From NCBI GenBank assembly GCA_022113835.1, contig JAILWY010000026.1, positions 14,349,001-14,413,000 of the forward strand: 64,000 bases of DNA, given 5' to 3'. The DNA is from Atopsyche davidsoni. Lineage: Eukaryota; Arthropoda; Insecta; Trichoptera; Hydrobiosidae. The notes under the pieces are model-generated. The model was not told the DNA's origin. It searched no databases and saw nothing but the letters and a program-made list of their open reading frames with translations. The position numbers and the translations under genes were made by a program. Below, piece after piece: positions 34,295 to 48,600 of the stretch; positions within the stretch are counted from its first letter, which is position 1, and every line of letters starts with the position of its first letter.

Positions 34295-37200
34295 AGATTA
34301 TCTTTGGAAACAATTGAAATAAGCTTCCTTATGGAATTTACGAGTAACTGCAATTTAAAATGCGTCTTTGTCTTAGATTATTTTTTTAGTCGCCTTCTCG
34401 TCCGCGTCTTTCGCTCGCGGCCACCTACACTGTAGGAGTAGGCGGAAGGAGCGTGGCTCCCGGCTATGGAAGCCATCCAAGCGCCTGTCTCCTAAAAAAT
34501 AAACGTGCTAAAGAGAAAACTTATTGCTCGCTGCATCTGCGCATACATTATATTTCGCGTATCCCACCGTGAGTCACGCGCTGCACGTCCGCCCTGGTGG
34601 ACTCGAGTTTTGACAACTAACCGGATAACGATTTATCGCTGGCTATAAGGAGCCGCCCTGCCGGGGGAGAGGGCCGCAAGCAGCAGTGGTGAATTAACAA
34701 TAACACTACAATAAAACCTGTCGGCCGAGTATCAGTCGCGATGCGATAAAAAAAGAACAGCCAACAGCAGTAAAGTCGGAGGAGCTGCATTCGCTGCAGT
34801 GCGCGGCGCCTCACCTGGCGAAATTCATTAAGCGGTTGTTTACATTTTATAGTTTGGTCGGTTTCCAATTGCTTTTAGAGTCGCCGCTGAGAGCGAAAGC
34901 TATTTTCTTATTTCAAAAAAAAATTCAATTTCTAAATTCTTTATTATTCTTTTAGTAAATGTACAATAGTTCTTATGCCTATGGTTATAATACGGTATGT
35001 GACTATCTCTTGATCCTGCACCCACCTTGTGGGGCTTACAACGTGTGGCTTAGGTGGTAGCGTACATGTAGCTCTTTTCTTATTTTTCTCATCTTGTTTA
35101 TATATATTCTTCTTCTTCAGGTACTTTTCCTCAGGAGAGGTTGGTTATCACCTCACTGAACATATTTCTATATCTGTTCATAGTTTTCTTAGGAAGAATA
35201 GTGTAGTCCCCGGATCCTTCTACACCACACATACATGTATACAGCTGCTGCTCAATAGCATTATTAAACACGACGTGAAACATGGATTCAAGTTTAAGGG
35301 GTTAGTTTAAGTGTATGTGATTAGAGTTCGGTAAATATTTAGTATATTTTTTTAATTACAATGAAGAGCAGACAGCCCAAAGAGCAATGTTTAACGCTGT
35401 AGAATATACCACAATCTATTTGGATGAATTCGCATTTTAGGCAATGTAAGACGGAATAAAAGAGAACACGAATAGTATATAAATAACAATAATATGTGTT
35501 AAAAAATCGAGAGAATGCAAGCAGGTCACATTGCAAGCCATAATACAAAAAATTAAAAATAAAAACAAAGAAGCCAATACAGAAGCGAAGGATCGGCTAG
35601 AAAACTATTTTTTCTTCGTCTTTGTTTTGATCGTTTATTCGACAACACAACAAAGCGACTTGGCAGTTGAACTACTTTTCCTCACGTAGGCAAGTTTGTT
35701 TTCCTCGAAGTCGGTTGAATTTGTCAATGCTCTGGAAACTATATATGAACGTGACTATATATGAATGAGACTCGGTCGTTTCTTCGTGTGTTTGCTTACG
35801 CTCGATTTCTGAGAGACCGATTATCGAAACCAAATGATTGACAAAATGCTATTTGATTATTTTTACTATGAAAAATATTGATTACCTACGTATTATTTAG
35901 TTTATTTTATTATAGCTCATTGAACATAATAGAGTTATTTATCTAATGCAATTTGAGAGTTATCGTTAGACTTTCGTTATTAGTTTTGGACAAGTAAACC
36001 ATACATAATCATTTTTTTTTAAAGTATGTGGTGTATAGTATATTTAATTACTGTGATATGCATGCTACAAAAATTAATTTCTTTTGACGATCTTAGCAAA
36101 AAAATTGTTTCGACAGTTTTAAATGCTCTTAAATAATATTATTTTCTTTGCCTTAAATATAAAAATAATTCAATTTCGTGTTATAACTCAAACATGGGGA
36201 TGTTTCAATTATATTTTTTTGAGTTGTGCGAGAATTGATCGCGTGTGTGCTTATAGTTTTCAGAACGTTTTAAGTTCAACAAGTAAATATATTTTGTATG
36301 TTCTGAAAATAAGATTTTTTATGTTACCATTACATTATAGTACAAATAAGTTTGCATTTACAGTTTATTCTTCTCGCCACCTATATCGCCTCTCGACTCG
36401 CATACAATACAGCTCCCGTTATACATTCTACCACGGGTTCTCTGGTCCGTATTTATAGTCCATTTATAAATTACTTCAACGTTAGAATGTCGTAACTGAA
36501 ACGCTTTATAACTGTTTCAATATAAACAAGTCACCCCTCAGCCATACTAGCGCAGATCCTTCAAATACCCACAGCTACTACTTTTAAAATATAGTCAAGA
36601 ACTTTCAAGATTTGACACCAAAAGCTAAACACGGTATAATAATGAAACAAAAACTAGTAAACATTATCATTAAAAAAACAGTTATATCACAAGTTAAATA
36701 TAATGATACCATGCATAATTAATACCGTGTGTGATACGTTTGCTAAATTTAAAAGGTTGCAAATGTACTCGAGGCAAAGGAAAATAAATGCATTGAATGT
36801 GCGATACAGGAACTCTCCAGGAACGTCTGTGAAGACCAAACTAGAATTCGGTTGCGACTTTTTGTGTGGATTGCACGCCACTGCATTCCAAGCATTCAAT
36901 GAATCCTTCAGTTCCCGTATACTAATAGTCAACGAGAACGTTGCAGACACGAGAGACTGAAAGACCAGCAACGTGATTGAAATATATCACCACGAAAACA
37001 ACTCGTAAGACTTGAAAGAACGTTGCCTGGGAGGACGCTCAGTAGAAACATGACGAATATTTCGAAAGATGAAGGGCTCGAGACTTATCGTGACATGCAT
37101 TCATCATATTGTTAATATCCGTGAGCCGATCCACAAAGTTCTGCAAGAATGATGCAATGCCTAAAACACTCATAAAAAAAATTTAAGTATAGTATTTATT

Positions 37201-37989
37201 TAAAACAGTTTATTGCAAAAAGCTATTACGCTTTTATTGTTATGTAAATCATTTGCTAGAGTAAACCATGATTTAATAGTATTGTAGTCCGTTTCTTTAT
37301 TTAACGATTTCCAAGAGCTGTAAAATCGTGAAATAAATAGTGGACTTTTAAGTTGTTACGACATAATCGACTATTGTAAGATTAACTTCTAATAATCAGT
37401 GTAAAAAAAAGGTTACGATAGCTTAAACTATTTGTTTTCTAGTTTCTGTTTTTTTTTATAAAAAAACATTTCAAAAAATTATGATGAAAACGTTGGTTAA
37501 TATAATTTAGATTAATATGCAAATATCTGCTGGGGGAAATCAAACCACTTATTAGATACAAATTCAATATGAGATAATTAAATTTTTCTCTGCTTTAATA
37601 GGTCTGGGAAAATAGAGTGGCCGATTTTATGCATAGAATATTTATCAAACAACTACGTTTTAAATTTACTAAACTGATTTTTTGTGAGATGTAATGTAGT
37701 TAATTGAAAACTCAAAAATGCAAAAAAATGGATATGAGCAATAAGTATTCATTACTAATAAAATATATTGTTTATGCTAAGATTTTTGTTTGTGGCTCGA
37801 AGTTTTGTCTTTTGTCTATGACTCAGTTTGACAGCTTGTTTCCCGACATGAGCTGTAAATATTGGCATGAAACACGAAGTTTATTTTTCTTTTTAAAATA
37901 GCAATACAACTAAAACATTTAACAGATGATATATATTTTTAAACATTTTATTGTTGCAAAATTTAATTTAGCAAGGCCCGTACAAAGAA
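34295..37989. other. Intergenic region upstream of fused, no gene recognised
   Basis: Mostly AT-rich, with a slightly GC-richer patch at about 34380-34870. No ORF shows a domain or splice context. The promoter of the fused gene should lie near its right end, but no TATA box or initiator is convincing. Confidence 0.4.
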
Positions 37990-40900
37990 ATGGAAAAATA
38001 TAATGTTTTGTCGTTTATCGGCGAAGGCTCATTTGGGAGAGTTTTTAAAGTGAAACACAAAGAAACTGAAGCTATTTACGCTCTTAAAGTTATAAGGAAG
38101 GTGAGTTAAACTATTTATATTAAAAATTCATTTGAAGTTTTAGTCAATGATGTCATTTTCGTTTATATTTATTCCTGACTTTATTAAGATAGGCTTTACT
38201 TATTAATCTTTCAGAAAGGGCGTTCTACTAAGGATTTGAAAAGTCTACGACAAGAATGTGTTATTCAGCAGCATTTAAGACACCCAAATATCATAAAAAT
38301 GATAGAAAGCTTTGAAACAGACTCTGAACTTGCTGTAGTCACTGAATTTGCTGAAAAGGAATTACACGGAGTCTTGGGTAAAGAGGGCTGCTTACAGGAA
38401 TCGAAGGCACAAGTGCTCACTTGGGATCTTGTGTCTGCCCTCTACTATCTTCATTCTCACAGGGTCTTGCATAGGTATCAATATAAATGTTCCCTTATTA
38501 TTTCTGTCATTTATTCTATAAGAGAAATTGGCTTTGGCATGTCAGAATCCGTCTTGTATTACTTATTATTTCAATGCAACAAGTGAAATATAAAAGTTTA
38601 AAAGAATCACTTGTAAGAGTTTTATGGAATAAACACGAGTAATGGGGAGTAGAACACCAACTTGTTGCATCTATCTTTAACTTACATTTGTTTTAAAACT
38701 TGAGCTTTTTAAACTGATGTAACTGTAAACTGAGCTCAAAAAATGATGTAAAATGTTAATATGGCTCTTGGTAAATAGAAATTATGTGAATAACTACTGT
38801 AAATACATTATAGGGACCTGAAACCTCAAAATGTACTATTAGACTCCAATGGTCGGGCTAAACTTTGTGACTTTGGACTTGCCCGGAATATGACCACAGG
38901 AACCCATGTACTAACATCTATCAAAGGCACTCCATTATACATGGCACCTGAACTCATCGATGAAAAACCTTATGATCATCAGGTATTTCAATAATATACT
39001 ATTTACCTATATTTTGCATATTCTTCCTTGTTTGAATTTAACCCTTTGCACTTGAGATCGTTTCTGCGCGTACTAATCAGCAACTCGAAGCGTTTCGTAG
39101 CGCTTTTGGTGAATTTCTTACCTCTAACTTAAAATGATCACACACACAAATTAACACATTAAAACTTTTATATTTTAATATTTAATGTATATTAACATCT
39201 TTATGAAGATAATTTCGTAAACATATGTCTTTGTAATTTTGCTTTGTATGATATTTCATGTAACAATTGCCAAAATGCATGCCCGGCTTTTCGGGACAAG
39301 TATCACAATAGTATGTCGTTCGATGTCTTTTGCCGGGTTATATTATCTTCATGGTATTAGATATTATAAAGCAAACAAAATAATGGTGCGATAAGTGAAT
39401 GGAAAGCTAATTAATATTGTGGGGGAGAAAAAAGTCTATTCCTCAGTGCAATATAAGTTTAAACAAATAAGGACCTTCAAATGAATGATTACGATAAGAA
39501 GTACAAGCAAAAAATATATGGGTTGATTAAGTACACATCTAGTCCTTTTGCCACGGCTGTCAAGGTCAAACTGAGACTCCAGTCCACGGTGCAGTCCTTA
39601 ATGATGCCGCACTTATCATAGATAAGAAATTCTTTCGTAGTTTGAAAGGGATATAACATAATCTTTGTAAAATTATATAGGCAGTGTTTAGGAACGAACT
39701 TTAAAGAACAAGATCACATAAACAAGATATCACCATAAATAATCACCGCACATCGAATTTCCGCACCAAACAAAGTGGTGACTGAGACACACCTTTCGAG
39801 TGCAAAGGGTTAATATCATCATCATCATTTTGTAGTGAGAGGGTTCATCAACCACTTACAAAATACTTTTTTTAAATTTTTTTTTATGTGTATATAACTG
39901 TAATATTATTAAATTCCAGGCTGATCTGTGGTCTTTGGGATGCATTGTCTATGAAATGATGGCAGGTCAACCACCCTTTTCTACTACATCCATCGTCCAG
40001 TTAGTTCGACTCATTCGCCACAGACCTGTTCAGTGGCCGAGTTACATATCTCCACAAGCCATATCATTTCTGCAGGGGCTTCTTCACAAGGATCCAGCCC
40101 TGCGCTTGAGTTGGCCTGAAATACTCGTACACCCATTTGTTTGTGGACATATTTTAATTATGACTGAAAAATCACCCATGGAATCTCCATTTACTTTGCC
40201 CCTCACTCGGAGCCAATTAGCAGCAAAACAACTTCAAAAAGAAAGACTCAACACAGTTCAAAGGTTGATTATTATTAAAATAGATAATCTTAAATGTATG
40301 CAAAATAATGATTAGAACTATAGATAAATATTATAAAAGTATTTATTTAAATTTTATCTAAAACCTTTTAGATTAATGCCAGAAGCTGTCAAGATTTTAG
40401 AAAGAAGAGAGCAGCAAATGATAAGAAATGTTACGCAGCACCATCACGGGGTAGCTGTATCTGATGATGACAGCATTCGGGCAGTCAGCGCCATCAGTGT
40501 GAGAGATAGCCTACGCACAGATGATGAGGAAATGCAGCCGATAACCGGAGCTCATGCTGACTTGTTAACCCATGAATATCAAGTGCTGAACCAAGACAAT
40601 CTTATCATAAGCAATCTGGACACAAACATGGCACAGTTGGCAATACAGCCGAGAATACCTCTCCCTGTTTTGAATGAAAACAAAGAATTAGGATCAGAAA
40701 AAAATATATCATTACCGCATGAAACTACTTCAGTGCAGAATAATCAAATGACAAATGAAAATTTGAGCTCTGATCATAGCGATATTTGTAAAAGAAAATT
40801 AAGTCAAAATCTTGATAATTTTTCTATTAGATTAAAAGGTAATTCCAGGGTATCCAAGGACTACACTAAAACAGGTAATTTAAGCGTTGGCTCACCTGCA

Positions 40901-43392
40901 GGACGACCGAGCTCTGTAGACAAGGACACTCCTCTCAGCAAAAGTGTGCCTCCATCTTATAAGCAAAAAATACTTCAGTTTTCAAGAGATAAGTTTGGAT
41001 TTGGAAGCGCTAATAAGTTAACTAGGAGTTTAAAAAAATCTCTTCATTTAAGTAAAACAAGTGAGAAAGGAAAACTGGATAAGAGCAGAAGAATGAGTGA
41101 ACCTGTTGTACTCAATGCTTCAAATATTAGTTTTAATGATGGAGATGTGCCCAAAGAAGAAGAAAAAGGCCTCGCAGAAACTGCCGAAGTATCCAAGGAC
41201 ATAAAGTTATCTGATACGAATAATGATAGTCAAAATTTAATTGGTAATTATTTGAAATTTAAATTTTAAATTATTCTGCTGAACTTATTTTTTTACTACA
41301 TATGTTGATTTATTTTTAAGATGATGATAACACACCCCTGGAAAAAGACGAATGGCTTGCATTCATGAGATCCAATATGAACGAAGTTATGGAGGGCGAT
41401 GTGGAATCGCTCACACAGCAGAATATTGTAATATTATTTTAAAAACTATTGAGTTGAGTGAATATCATGTACAAATTAATAACATCAAAAACATTTACCC
41501 AACAGGTGAGTATGGTTGTTGGAGTAGCAAGGCACAGTGGAGCTGGAGCTGAGGTGAGAGGCTCACTAGCAGCGTTGCTGTCCCTGCCTTTAGTGGCGCC
41601 CCATGTCACAACGCAAACACTGAATGCCATTCTTCGGGTAAGCAGCAACATGTTCATAAATTCTTTTGTCTTTATAAACAAATAGTACATTGTGTTCAAA
41701 TCAATGTGTATAAAAATTAGTGCTATCATTATCAGCTGAACACACATTTTCAGGTTTACTTGGAAGTGAAACTTGTACCAAATCTTGTGTACGCAGCAAA
41801 ACTTCTTGTACGCCAGAGTGCAGCTGAAAACAATTCATCCGGGTAAATATTAATTGACGAGATTTTTAAAGTTTAGTCTTCAATCTTCATAAAAATGTTT
41901 CTAGAATTACATCCTCCAAGAAGATAAAATTTAAAATCAGTTATGCTATAATTTAATATTTCTTTTTAAGATTTTATTTCAAACTCCATTAATCATTGAT
42001 TACAAAATATTTATATTTAATCAGTAGTCATTATTTTAAATTAATTTTTAAAAAGTTAAATTGATTGTGTGATTTAAAAAAATATGTTACTTCCATCGGA
42101 AGTCAAAATGATACCATAGGAAAAATGATAGTAAGTTGCTAGACTATTTGAAATCATATAATATAAACTAGAGGTATTGATATGAGTAAACACATGTGTC
42201 CAATTGTTTAACTATATGACGAGTCTATGTAAAATTTTAATTATACATTTTTTTTACTAAACACATAAATTTTTCAATAATTGTCTAAATAATGGAAAGT
42301 TCCCAAACTATCACCAGGTTAATGTTCTATTTTTTTATGCTTATAATGTTTGTTTATCTATCCAGCAAGTCAATAACATTAACTGATATGATTTGATCCA
42401 ATTGCTAATTATGCATAATAATGAGAATCATAGATATTGTTTTAATAACAATGAACATAATGCAAGAGTTTTCTTTTTTGTTTTTAAATTTGCCATATAT
42501 GTCTTAATATACGGACAGACGGACACGTATGATCCATTAAAGCACTATCAATTTATTTTTTTCAAATATCTTGAGTAAAATTACTTGATGCTGAATAATT
42601 CTCAATCAAAATTCTATAAGTCTTAATATACGTATTCGATGATAATTAATAAAACAAAAATGTTAATGTATAAATGCTGCCGTCTGCATTCTAATAGCAA
42701 TTCTGTAATTCATCACATGCAAATCATGTAGGTATATGTCAAAATAATTTATTGGTTACGGTCCTGACAGCGGGGTGCAATCACTGGGGGTGGAGGAGAT
42801 GGGGGCCTTGTGTCGCTTGACAGAACTGACGACCCAGCTATGTTTGCGTGGGGCACCCTTTGTGCAGCAATTGTGTGATGCCGTAGCAGTCCTCAACACT
42901 GCTGCTCAGCTAGCCCAATCTTTATCTCTCTGTGAGTATTTAATATTCATGATCTTCTATTTTTTCACCATTATGTTTTAGAAAATGTATCTTTTATTCA
43001 AGTTATTATTGCCTTTATTTGCAGATGATAAACGGATACGTATTGTTCTCAATATTGTGACCATGCTAACTGTGATATTGCAAGACCTTCCAGAGAATGC
43101 GGAGCTGGTGGAGTCGGTGTTGTTTGAAGGAGATTGTGTAGACATTTGTATTTTGCTGGCCCAGCCTAGTGATGCCTTGAAGATCAGAGTTTGCGTACTT
43201 TTAGGTCTGCTCGGCAGGTATTGCTGCAGTGCTCTTTGTAGAGTTCTCGGGGCTGTGTGGACTTCATCGCAGCGGGACTCTTTGGAAGCTCTCCAATACC
43301 ATTCTAATCAGTCTCTCAGTCGAGTGGCGAAGTGTGCTGTCAGGGATTTATCTAAACTTTCATTTTACAAACAGCCCATTGCAAAAAGATGA
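37990..43392 (+). CDS. fu: Fused/STK36 serine/threonine kinase, 10 exons, 870 aa
   Basis: Coding exons: 37990-38100, 38215-38474, 38814-38982, 39920-40263, 40372-41243, 41321-41427, 41506-41637, 41754-41842, 42771-42931, 43025-43392. All phases agree. The kinase domain spans about residues 4-253, with GEGSFG (11-16), K33, HRDLKPQN (123-130), DFG (143-145) and MAPE (167-170). The catalytic set is complete. [11 protein letters not shown] and [14 protein letters not shown] are typical of Fused. A Ser/Asn-rich middle (exon 5) and a C-terminal helical region follow; the latter serves regulation and binding of Costal-2/Su(fu) in flies. Fused is the Hedgehog-pathway kinase acting with Kif7/Cos2, Su(fu) and Ci/Gli. 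The length is close to the fly protein (about 800 aa). Intron 3 carries a piggyBac-derived element. Confidence 0.93.
39042..39809 (-). mobile_element. piggyBac-derived element in fused intron 3
   Basis: The 768-bp element is bounded by TTAA on both sides (39038-39041 and 39810-39813), the target duplication of piggyBac. It has terminal inverted repeats CCCTTTGCACTTGAGATC (left) and, read inward from the right, CCCTTTGCACTCGAAAGG. It keeps only a C-terminal transposase fragment and sits in the intron antisense to the host gene. The ends are well preserved, so insertion was fairly recent. Confidence 0.9.
39182..39337 (-). pseudogene. piggyBac transposase C-terminal cysteine-rich tail (fragment)
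   Basis: On the minus strand a short open stretch has the pattern [11 protein letters not shown] then [12 protein letters not shown] before a stop. Paired cysteines followed by C-x4-H match the zinc-binding tail of piggyBac (DDE_Tnp_1_7) transposases. The catalytic domain is absent, so this is a relic inside the 768-bp element. Confidence 0.8.
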
Positions 43393-44900
43393 CATCCCAA
43401 TTTGCAGTCCACATATTTTTAATTCGTTGAGGGTAATTTTAAATCTGCCAATGAACCTATATTTTATTTTGCACTTTTTAAAAGTAACTAAAATACATTT
43501 TTATATTACTCTACTCATAAAAATATTCTTACGGTGTAAATTTATTGAAATAAATGTAAAAGTATTTTTATCAATTACTGGGTTTATTTTAGTTTTGGAA
43601 ATATTATTTACATTGCAAACACTTTTGTGGTAAATGCATTTATAATTTAGAACTGCTCCTTTTTTTTTAGACGTTAGATGTTAAACTATTTAAAATAGAA
43701 ATAAGAAATTGGCATGCAGTCCTTTTTTCCTCAAATGCTCTTTAAAAGGTGATATTATCGAGAGCTTCCTAAAAAAATATTCTCCGCAATGTGACTTAAT
43801 AACCTGTATAGCAATCACTTGTGTAAATTCTCTCATCATCTGGGCAGGATCATAAACAAAATATTTTACCACTTACAGTAGTTTATATTTTCATACATCA
43901 CTATTTTTACAATACTCAAATTTATTTTATAAAATAAATTATATCTTTTCATAACTGTTGGTTTTATTGTGAAGCAATTTCCTTGCAATATTATGTAAAT
44001 GCAATAATATTGTAAAGCCTAACAAAATAATTAATAAAATTGGATGCTTCTTTTTTTGTGTTCGTGTCATTTTAGGTTTAAAAACTATTTATGTTCGGTC
44101 AGTCTATGAGAATCTGCTCATTGGAAACGAACGATAAAGCAGATGTGAACCGATTGTTTATGGTATCATTATTATCCCTACGAAATAAATTTAAAAAAAA
44201 ATTCAATAGTAAAAAAAAAAAGAACTACAATTCCCCATATAATATTTTTTAATATATGCATTTAAATTGAATTTAAAAAATATTACACTGGTGAGGTTCT
44301 TCGGGGAAGGTTGTCTGCCTAAACCAAAAAAAAATTATAAATTCAGATATTTTATTGTTCTATCATCATGTGCGATACTTGTCGATGGTACCATAAATGT
44401 TCTTTCACATTCAAAGCTTTTATTGTTGTCAATTGTTTGTTTGAACATTTTTTGTTTGGTGTTCATTTGTTTTGCCGACGTTTGACAGATTTTTCTCCTT
44501 GCTTGTGATCATATAAAGTTTGTGATCGTAATCGATTAATTAAATGCGCTATTTGCCGGAAAATTGTTCTGCGAAGAAATTGTTCGATTCACTTCCTGTC
44601 ATGTTTTGATGTGATTAATGAAATAATAATGTGATGTTTTTAATTTTTTAATCTTGTGAGTATCAATGATTTAATTTCATTTTTAATAAAAAAAATTATA
44701 TATACGCGTGCATAATAATAATAATAAATTACATTTATTTTTACGTCATTTTATTTATTGAGTAAGTTGTAAATCTTGATTATTCATACATTGAGTTTGT
44801 GCTCACAAAGCATTTGTAAGATTGAAGTGTTTTTTTAATTATTCTGCTCAGATTGATTATTTTTTACGAGGTTAAAATTAATATTGCTATTTTTTCTCAG
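43393..44900. other. Fused 3' UTR and AT-rich intergenic DNA
   Basis: The first part is presumably fused 3' UTR; several AATAAA matches occur (for example near 43549) and the used one cannot be chosen. A GTGAGT donor at about 44655 could end an untranslated first exon for the candidate gene that follows. No domain-bearing ORF is present. Confidence 0.35.
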
Positions 44901-47353
44901 TTTTCGTGCACAAGAAACAAGAACCTGCTTCGAGTGTTGAACAACAGATGTCACTGCAGGTATGATTAAATATTTTTTGTTTAATATAATCGATTCCCAG
45001 AAAAAACCAAATTAAAAAATATCGTATTGGCCTTTTTCACACGAGAACTTTTTAATAAGTTTTAAGTAAATAATAAATCTTTTTTAAATTAAATTTATAA
45101 AATATTTTCTGGGCACAATTAGAAGATTATTTTTTTAAATTCATTATGAGATAGTTCTTCTTCACCAAAGAGAATGACAAGAAATTTATATGCATAGTTT
45201 TGATTTTATTTTATACCTTATTGGGAGCACTGTCATTATTTAAAAAAAAAAATATTATTATAAAAAACAAGCCAATTTATTTGCTATTTGTTATTTACTC
45301 TCGAGATATTTATATATGCCTGATTATGGCAAGGTTATGGCAATATATTTCAAAAGTTAAATATTTTTGTAATTACCTATTATATATTTTCAAAAAGCAA
45401 CACAATCTGGGTATCTGTTTATCAAGACCAATATATTAATGCAGTTCAGTTATCAAATAGGTTAGAAATCTAAACAGAACATTTATGAAAGCTTTTCGGA
45501 AGCTCGTGGTCCCCGCTTCGATAATACTTAACTACCTCGATGAATCCAATCTTATTGAACATAATCACCAACTTCACTCGAAGATTTTTAATCATTTGCA
45601 TTTGTGGCAACTCTTGGGGAGGTGTTTTAAAACCTGTAATGGGAAGAGAGCACAATTGTATAATCACAAACTGCCGACGAGGAAAATAATTTCTCCCCGA
45701 AATACTTTGATATTTTTCTTGCTCCCGTTTTTCGGAAAATATTTTTTTATTATGCCTGGGTATTTGAGCCTGTTCGATATTACATTTTGTAAATAAATAA
45801 TTGCGGCCATTGTATATTTAAATTGAATCAACATTTTTCACCAACCGCGGGAAGTTGGGAACACCGTAAGAGACGTTTATTTTGAAGGAGAGCACCGCAC
45901 CCTGCCTGCCGAGTCTACCCGCCCCCGAGCCCAGGGTGAGGATTCACGACCGAGTGCTTCACATGCCGAGGAGTTCATCTGGTCCATCTGGCCAGCACGA
46001 ACTCAAACGTGCAACAATAAAGTCAATGAACTTTGTTGTCTGATGATAGAATTTGAATCAATTTTTACTCTTTTTTTTTTATTGATACAATATTATTTTA
46101 AAGAATGTTTAATAGCCATGAACAGCATTTCTATATATTGTGAATAGTACGATTAAATGAAGAGATACCTATTTTTTTAAATTATAATAAACCACCTATG
46201 TATAATAAAAATATCAAAAAGAAAAACACATTTAGCTTTAAATAGCAAAGCGCATAGTTTTCTATAGAGAGGTCAATATTTTAAACATACTATTGTAGGA
46301 ACTGATATTATATTTTTCTCGTTGATGTTTACATGACAAATATAACTCTCGGTACAGTATAAATAGTGTCATCATTACTAGCTATGTCCGTTTGACTTTC
46401 TGTCGAAGTAAAAACGGAATCTCAATAGTTATTTCCACGAATCACTTTATGGACCATCAAAAATGTTTAATTAAAAAATACCTTAGGTTTGTTTTCATAT
46501 ATAATATTTTTTTATTGATTAGTATTACATATTACAATATAATAATAATCAAATTGAAATTTCAAGGTTATGTTTTTTTACCACAAAACAAGACTCAATA
46601 ATATGTCACCGAATTTGAGTCGATTAAAAAAAAAATTAGTTTTTGGGCATTCCAATAAATCTACGAAAAAATAAAAAAGGATTTATCTTTGACTGCAATA
46701 TTATTTTCCGTGTTACAATAACTGATACGTTTTCAAGTTTCTGTGAAAAATCACAACAAAATAAATACTTTTAAAATCCAAAAAAAAATGTGGGCTAATT
46801 ATCATTTGCGAAGTTTTTTTTAAGAAATCGTTATTACCTCCAATTAAGAACATATGAGCCAAACAATAACAAGACACCTGAAAATCTGCAAACTGGCTTA
46901 TTTACGTATCGCCAACGCAAGCAGACTAGCGATGTTGCACTTCAAAATCACGAAAACATTATATTTTTTGAAGATGTTTTAGTTTTACCTGGAATTTTTC
47001 TTTTTCTTCGTAATTTCATTATACGTACAATTTCGGACGAATTTGCAATATTATTTATAAATAATTCTAATTTATGCAAATTTCCTTAGAGCAACTTAGA
47101 TGAATGATCAATTCAAATTATCCATCCACTAAATTCACATTTGGTTGCCTGCGATTATTATTGAATAAATTATTGAATCGTTGGTTCATTCAAATTATTT
47201 ACATACTTTATTCACTTTTTTATTGTTTAATTATTAGATTAATACCATTTATTTTTTTGAATATTCGGATTGATCGATTGTTATAATGTTCATTTACAAT
47301 TAGACGCTGCGTCAACATGTGCAAGCTCACATTGTTCATTTAGGCATAACGTG

Positions 47354-47384
<31 letters not shown>

Positions 47385-47751
47385 GATTTGTTAAAAAAAA
47401 TCATATTTCGTTTGTACAATAATTTATTAAAATCTATCGAGCTCTCGAAAAGTCGCTCATCCGGTCTGTTCCTGAACAGACACCGGCATCAGATCCACAA
47501 GTCCAAGGATTCCTCCACTAGCGGAGAAAAACAGCCGGGTAGAGTGTGTTCACAATTATTAGATCATTCGATCTAACGTGACTTTTAGTTTATTATTAAT
47601 ATTAATATTATTAATATACATTATATTTACAGACAAGAAGATTGCACGGCCGTCGGAGCCGCTCGTGGTGAACGAACTCCGCGAGCCGAGAAGCGCTCCT
47701 GTTGGATTTTCGCGAGCGGTGACTTCGCTCGGAGCTCGTGATGTAATGTAG
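44901..47751 (+). CDS. Possible three-exon gene of unknown function
   Basis: Exon-like 44901-44959 lies between acceptor TTTTTTCTCAG and donor CTGCAG|GTATGA, with ATG at 44948. 47442-47538 ends at a CCGG|GTAGAG donor. 47633-47751 follows a TATATTTACAG acceptor and ends in TAG. Phases fit (0, then 1), giving about 75 aa from that ATG, including FLNRHRHQIHKSKDSS and RPSEPLVVNELREPRSAPVG. The acceptor of the middle exon lacks a pyrimidine tract and is the weak point. The frame is also open upstream of the ATG (VHKKQEPASSVEQQ), so the true protein could be longer. No known domain; basic and Ser-rich. The last exon might instead splice on at GAT|GTAATG. Confidence 0.33.
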
Positions 47752-48571
47752 GTAATTTTTTTTTCTGAAGTGATATTGTCTATCTAGAAACGCGGATGTG
47801 TACTGCACTCGCTTAGTGTGAGCGAATAAAAAAAACCCCGTCCGACTAGATTTATTAGCTTCACAACTTTAGTTTACAACTAATCGTTAAATATTATTCG
47901 AATGGTAGCAAAGCACACATAAAAATAAAACATGTCTACTTTTACTGTTTACTATTTTTATGCTAACGTTTAGCATCAGAACTACAAGTTAAAAAGATTA
48001 TGTCGTTTAATTTTTTTAATTGCGCTGTAAAATAGAAATACAAATTTAAACGAGCCTTCTTGTTAATTTTACACGTTTAGTTAGTAAAACATCATTATTT
48101 TGGAATAACACATGTACAGCATTATTGGGCTGACTGCATTGCATATATACAGCGTCAATCACATTATTAGACCGACTACTGTAATAGTCCATCATCTGTA
48201 ACGGGTAAAATGAGTTATAATTTATTAAATTACATTTGAGTTACGAATGCATCTTTTTGGCTTTTAAATGCATACAAAATCTCAAGATGCAAGTATCGCG
48301 CTGCTTGAGACGGAGGGAGCCGGCCGGGGCGGCGCGGGCAATCGGCTTGCAAACATTACCCAACGGCATTGTGATTCAATTCGCCAAGGCTGCCAGACGA
48401 CCCGGCTTGTCTCTCAGAACGTACATTATTGTTTGGTGACATTTAAATTTAAATATATTGGTAACTGCCGACCCATCTTCTTTCCAAATTTATATAAAGG
48501 CTCCGCGTTACACACGCGTACACACCTACACAAATATACGTCATACGACGACACGCAGACACATTCACACT

Positions 48572-48600
48572 CATATATATATATATATATATGTGTGTGT
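48572..48600 (+). repeat. (TA)n(TG)n microsatellite
   Basis: An uninterrupted TA run passes into a TG run. Confidence 0.95.
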
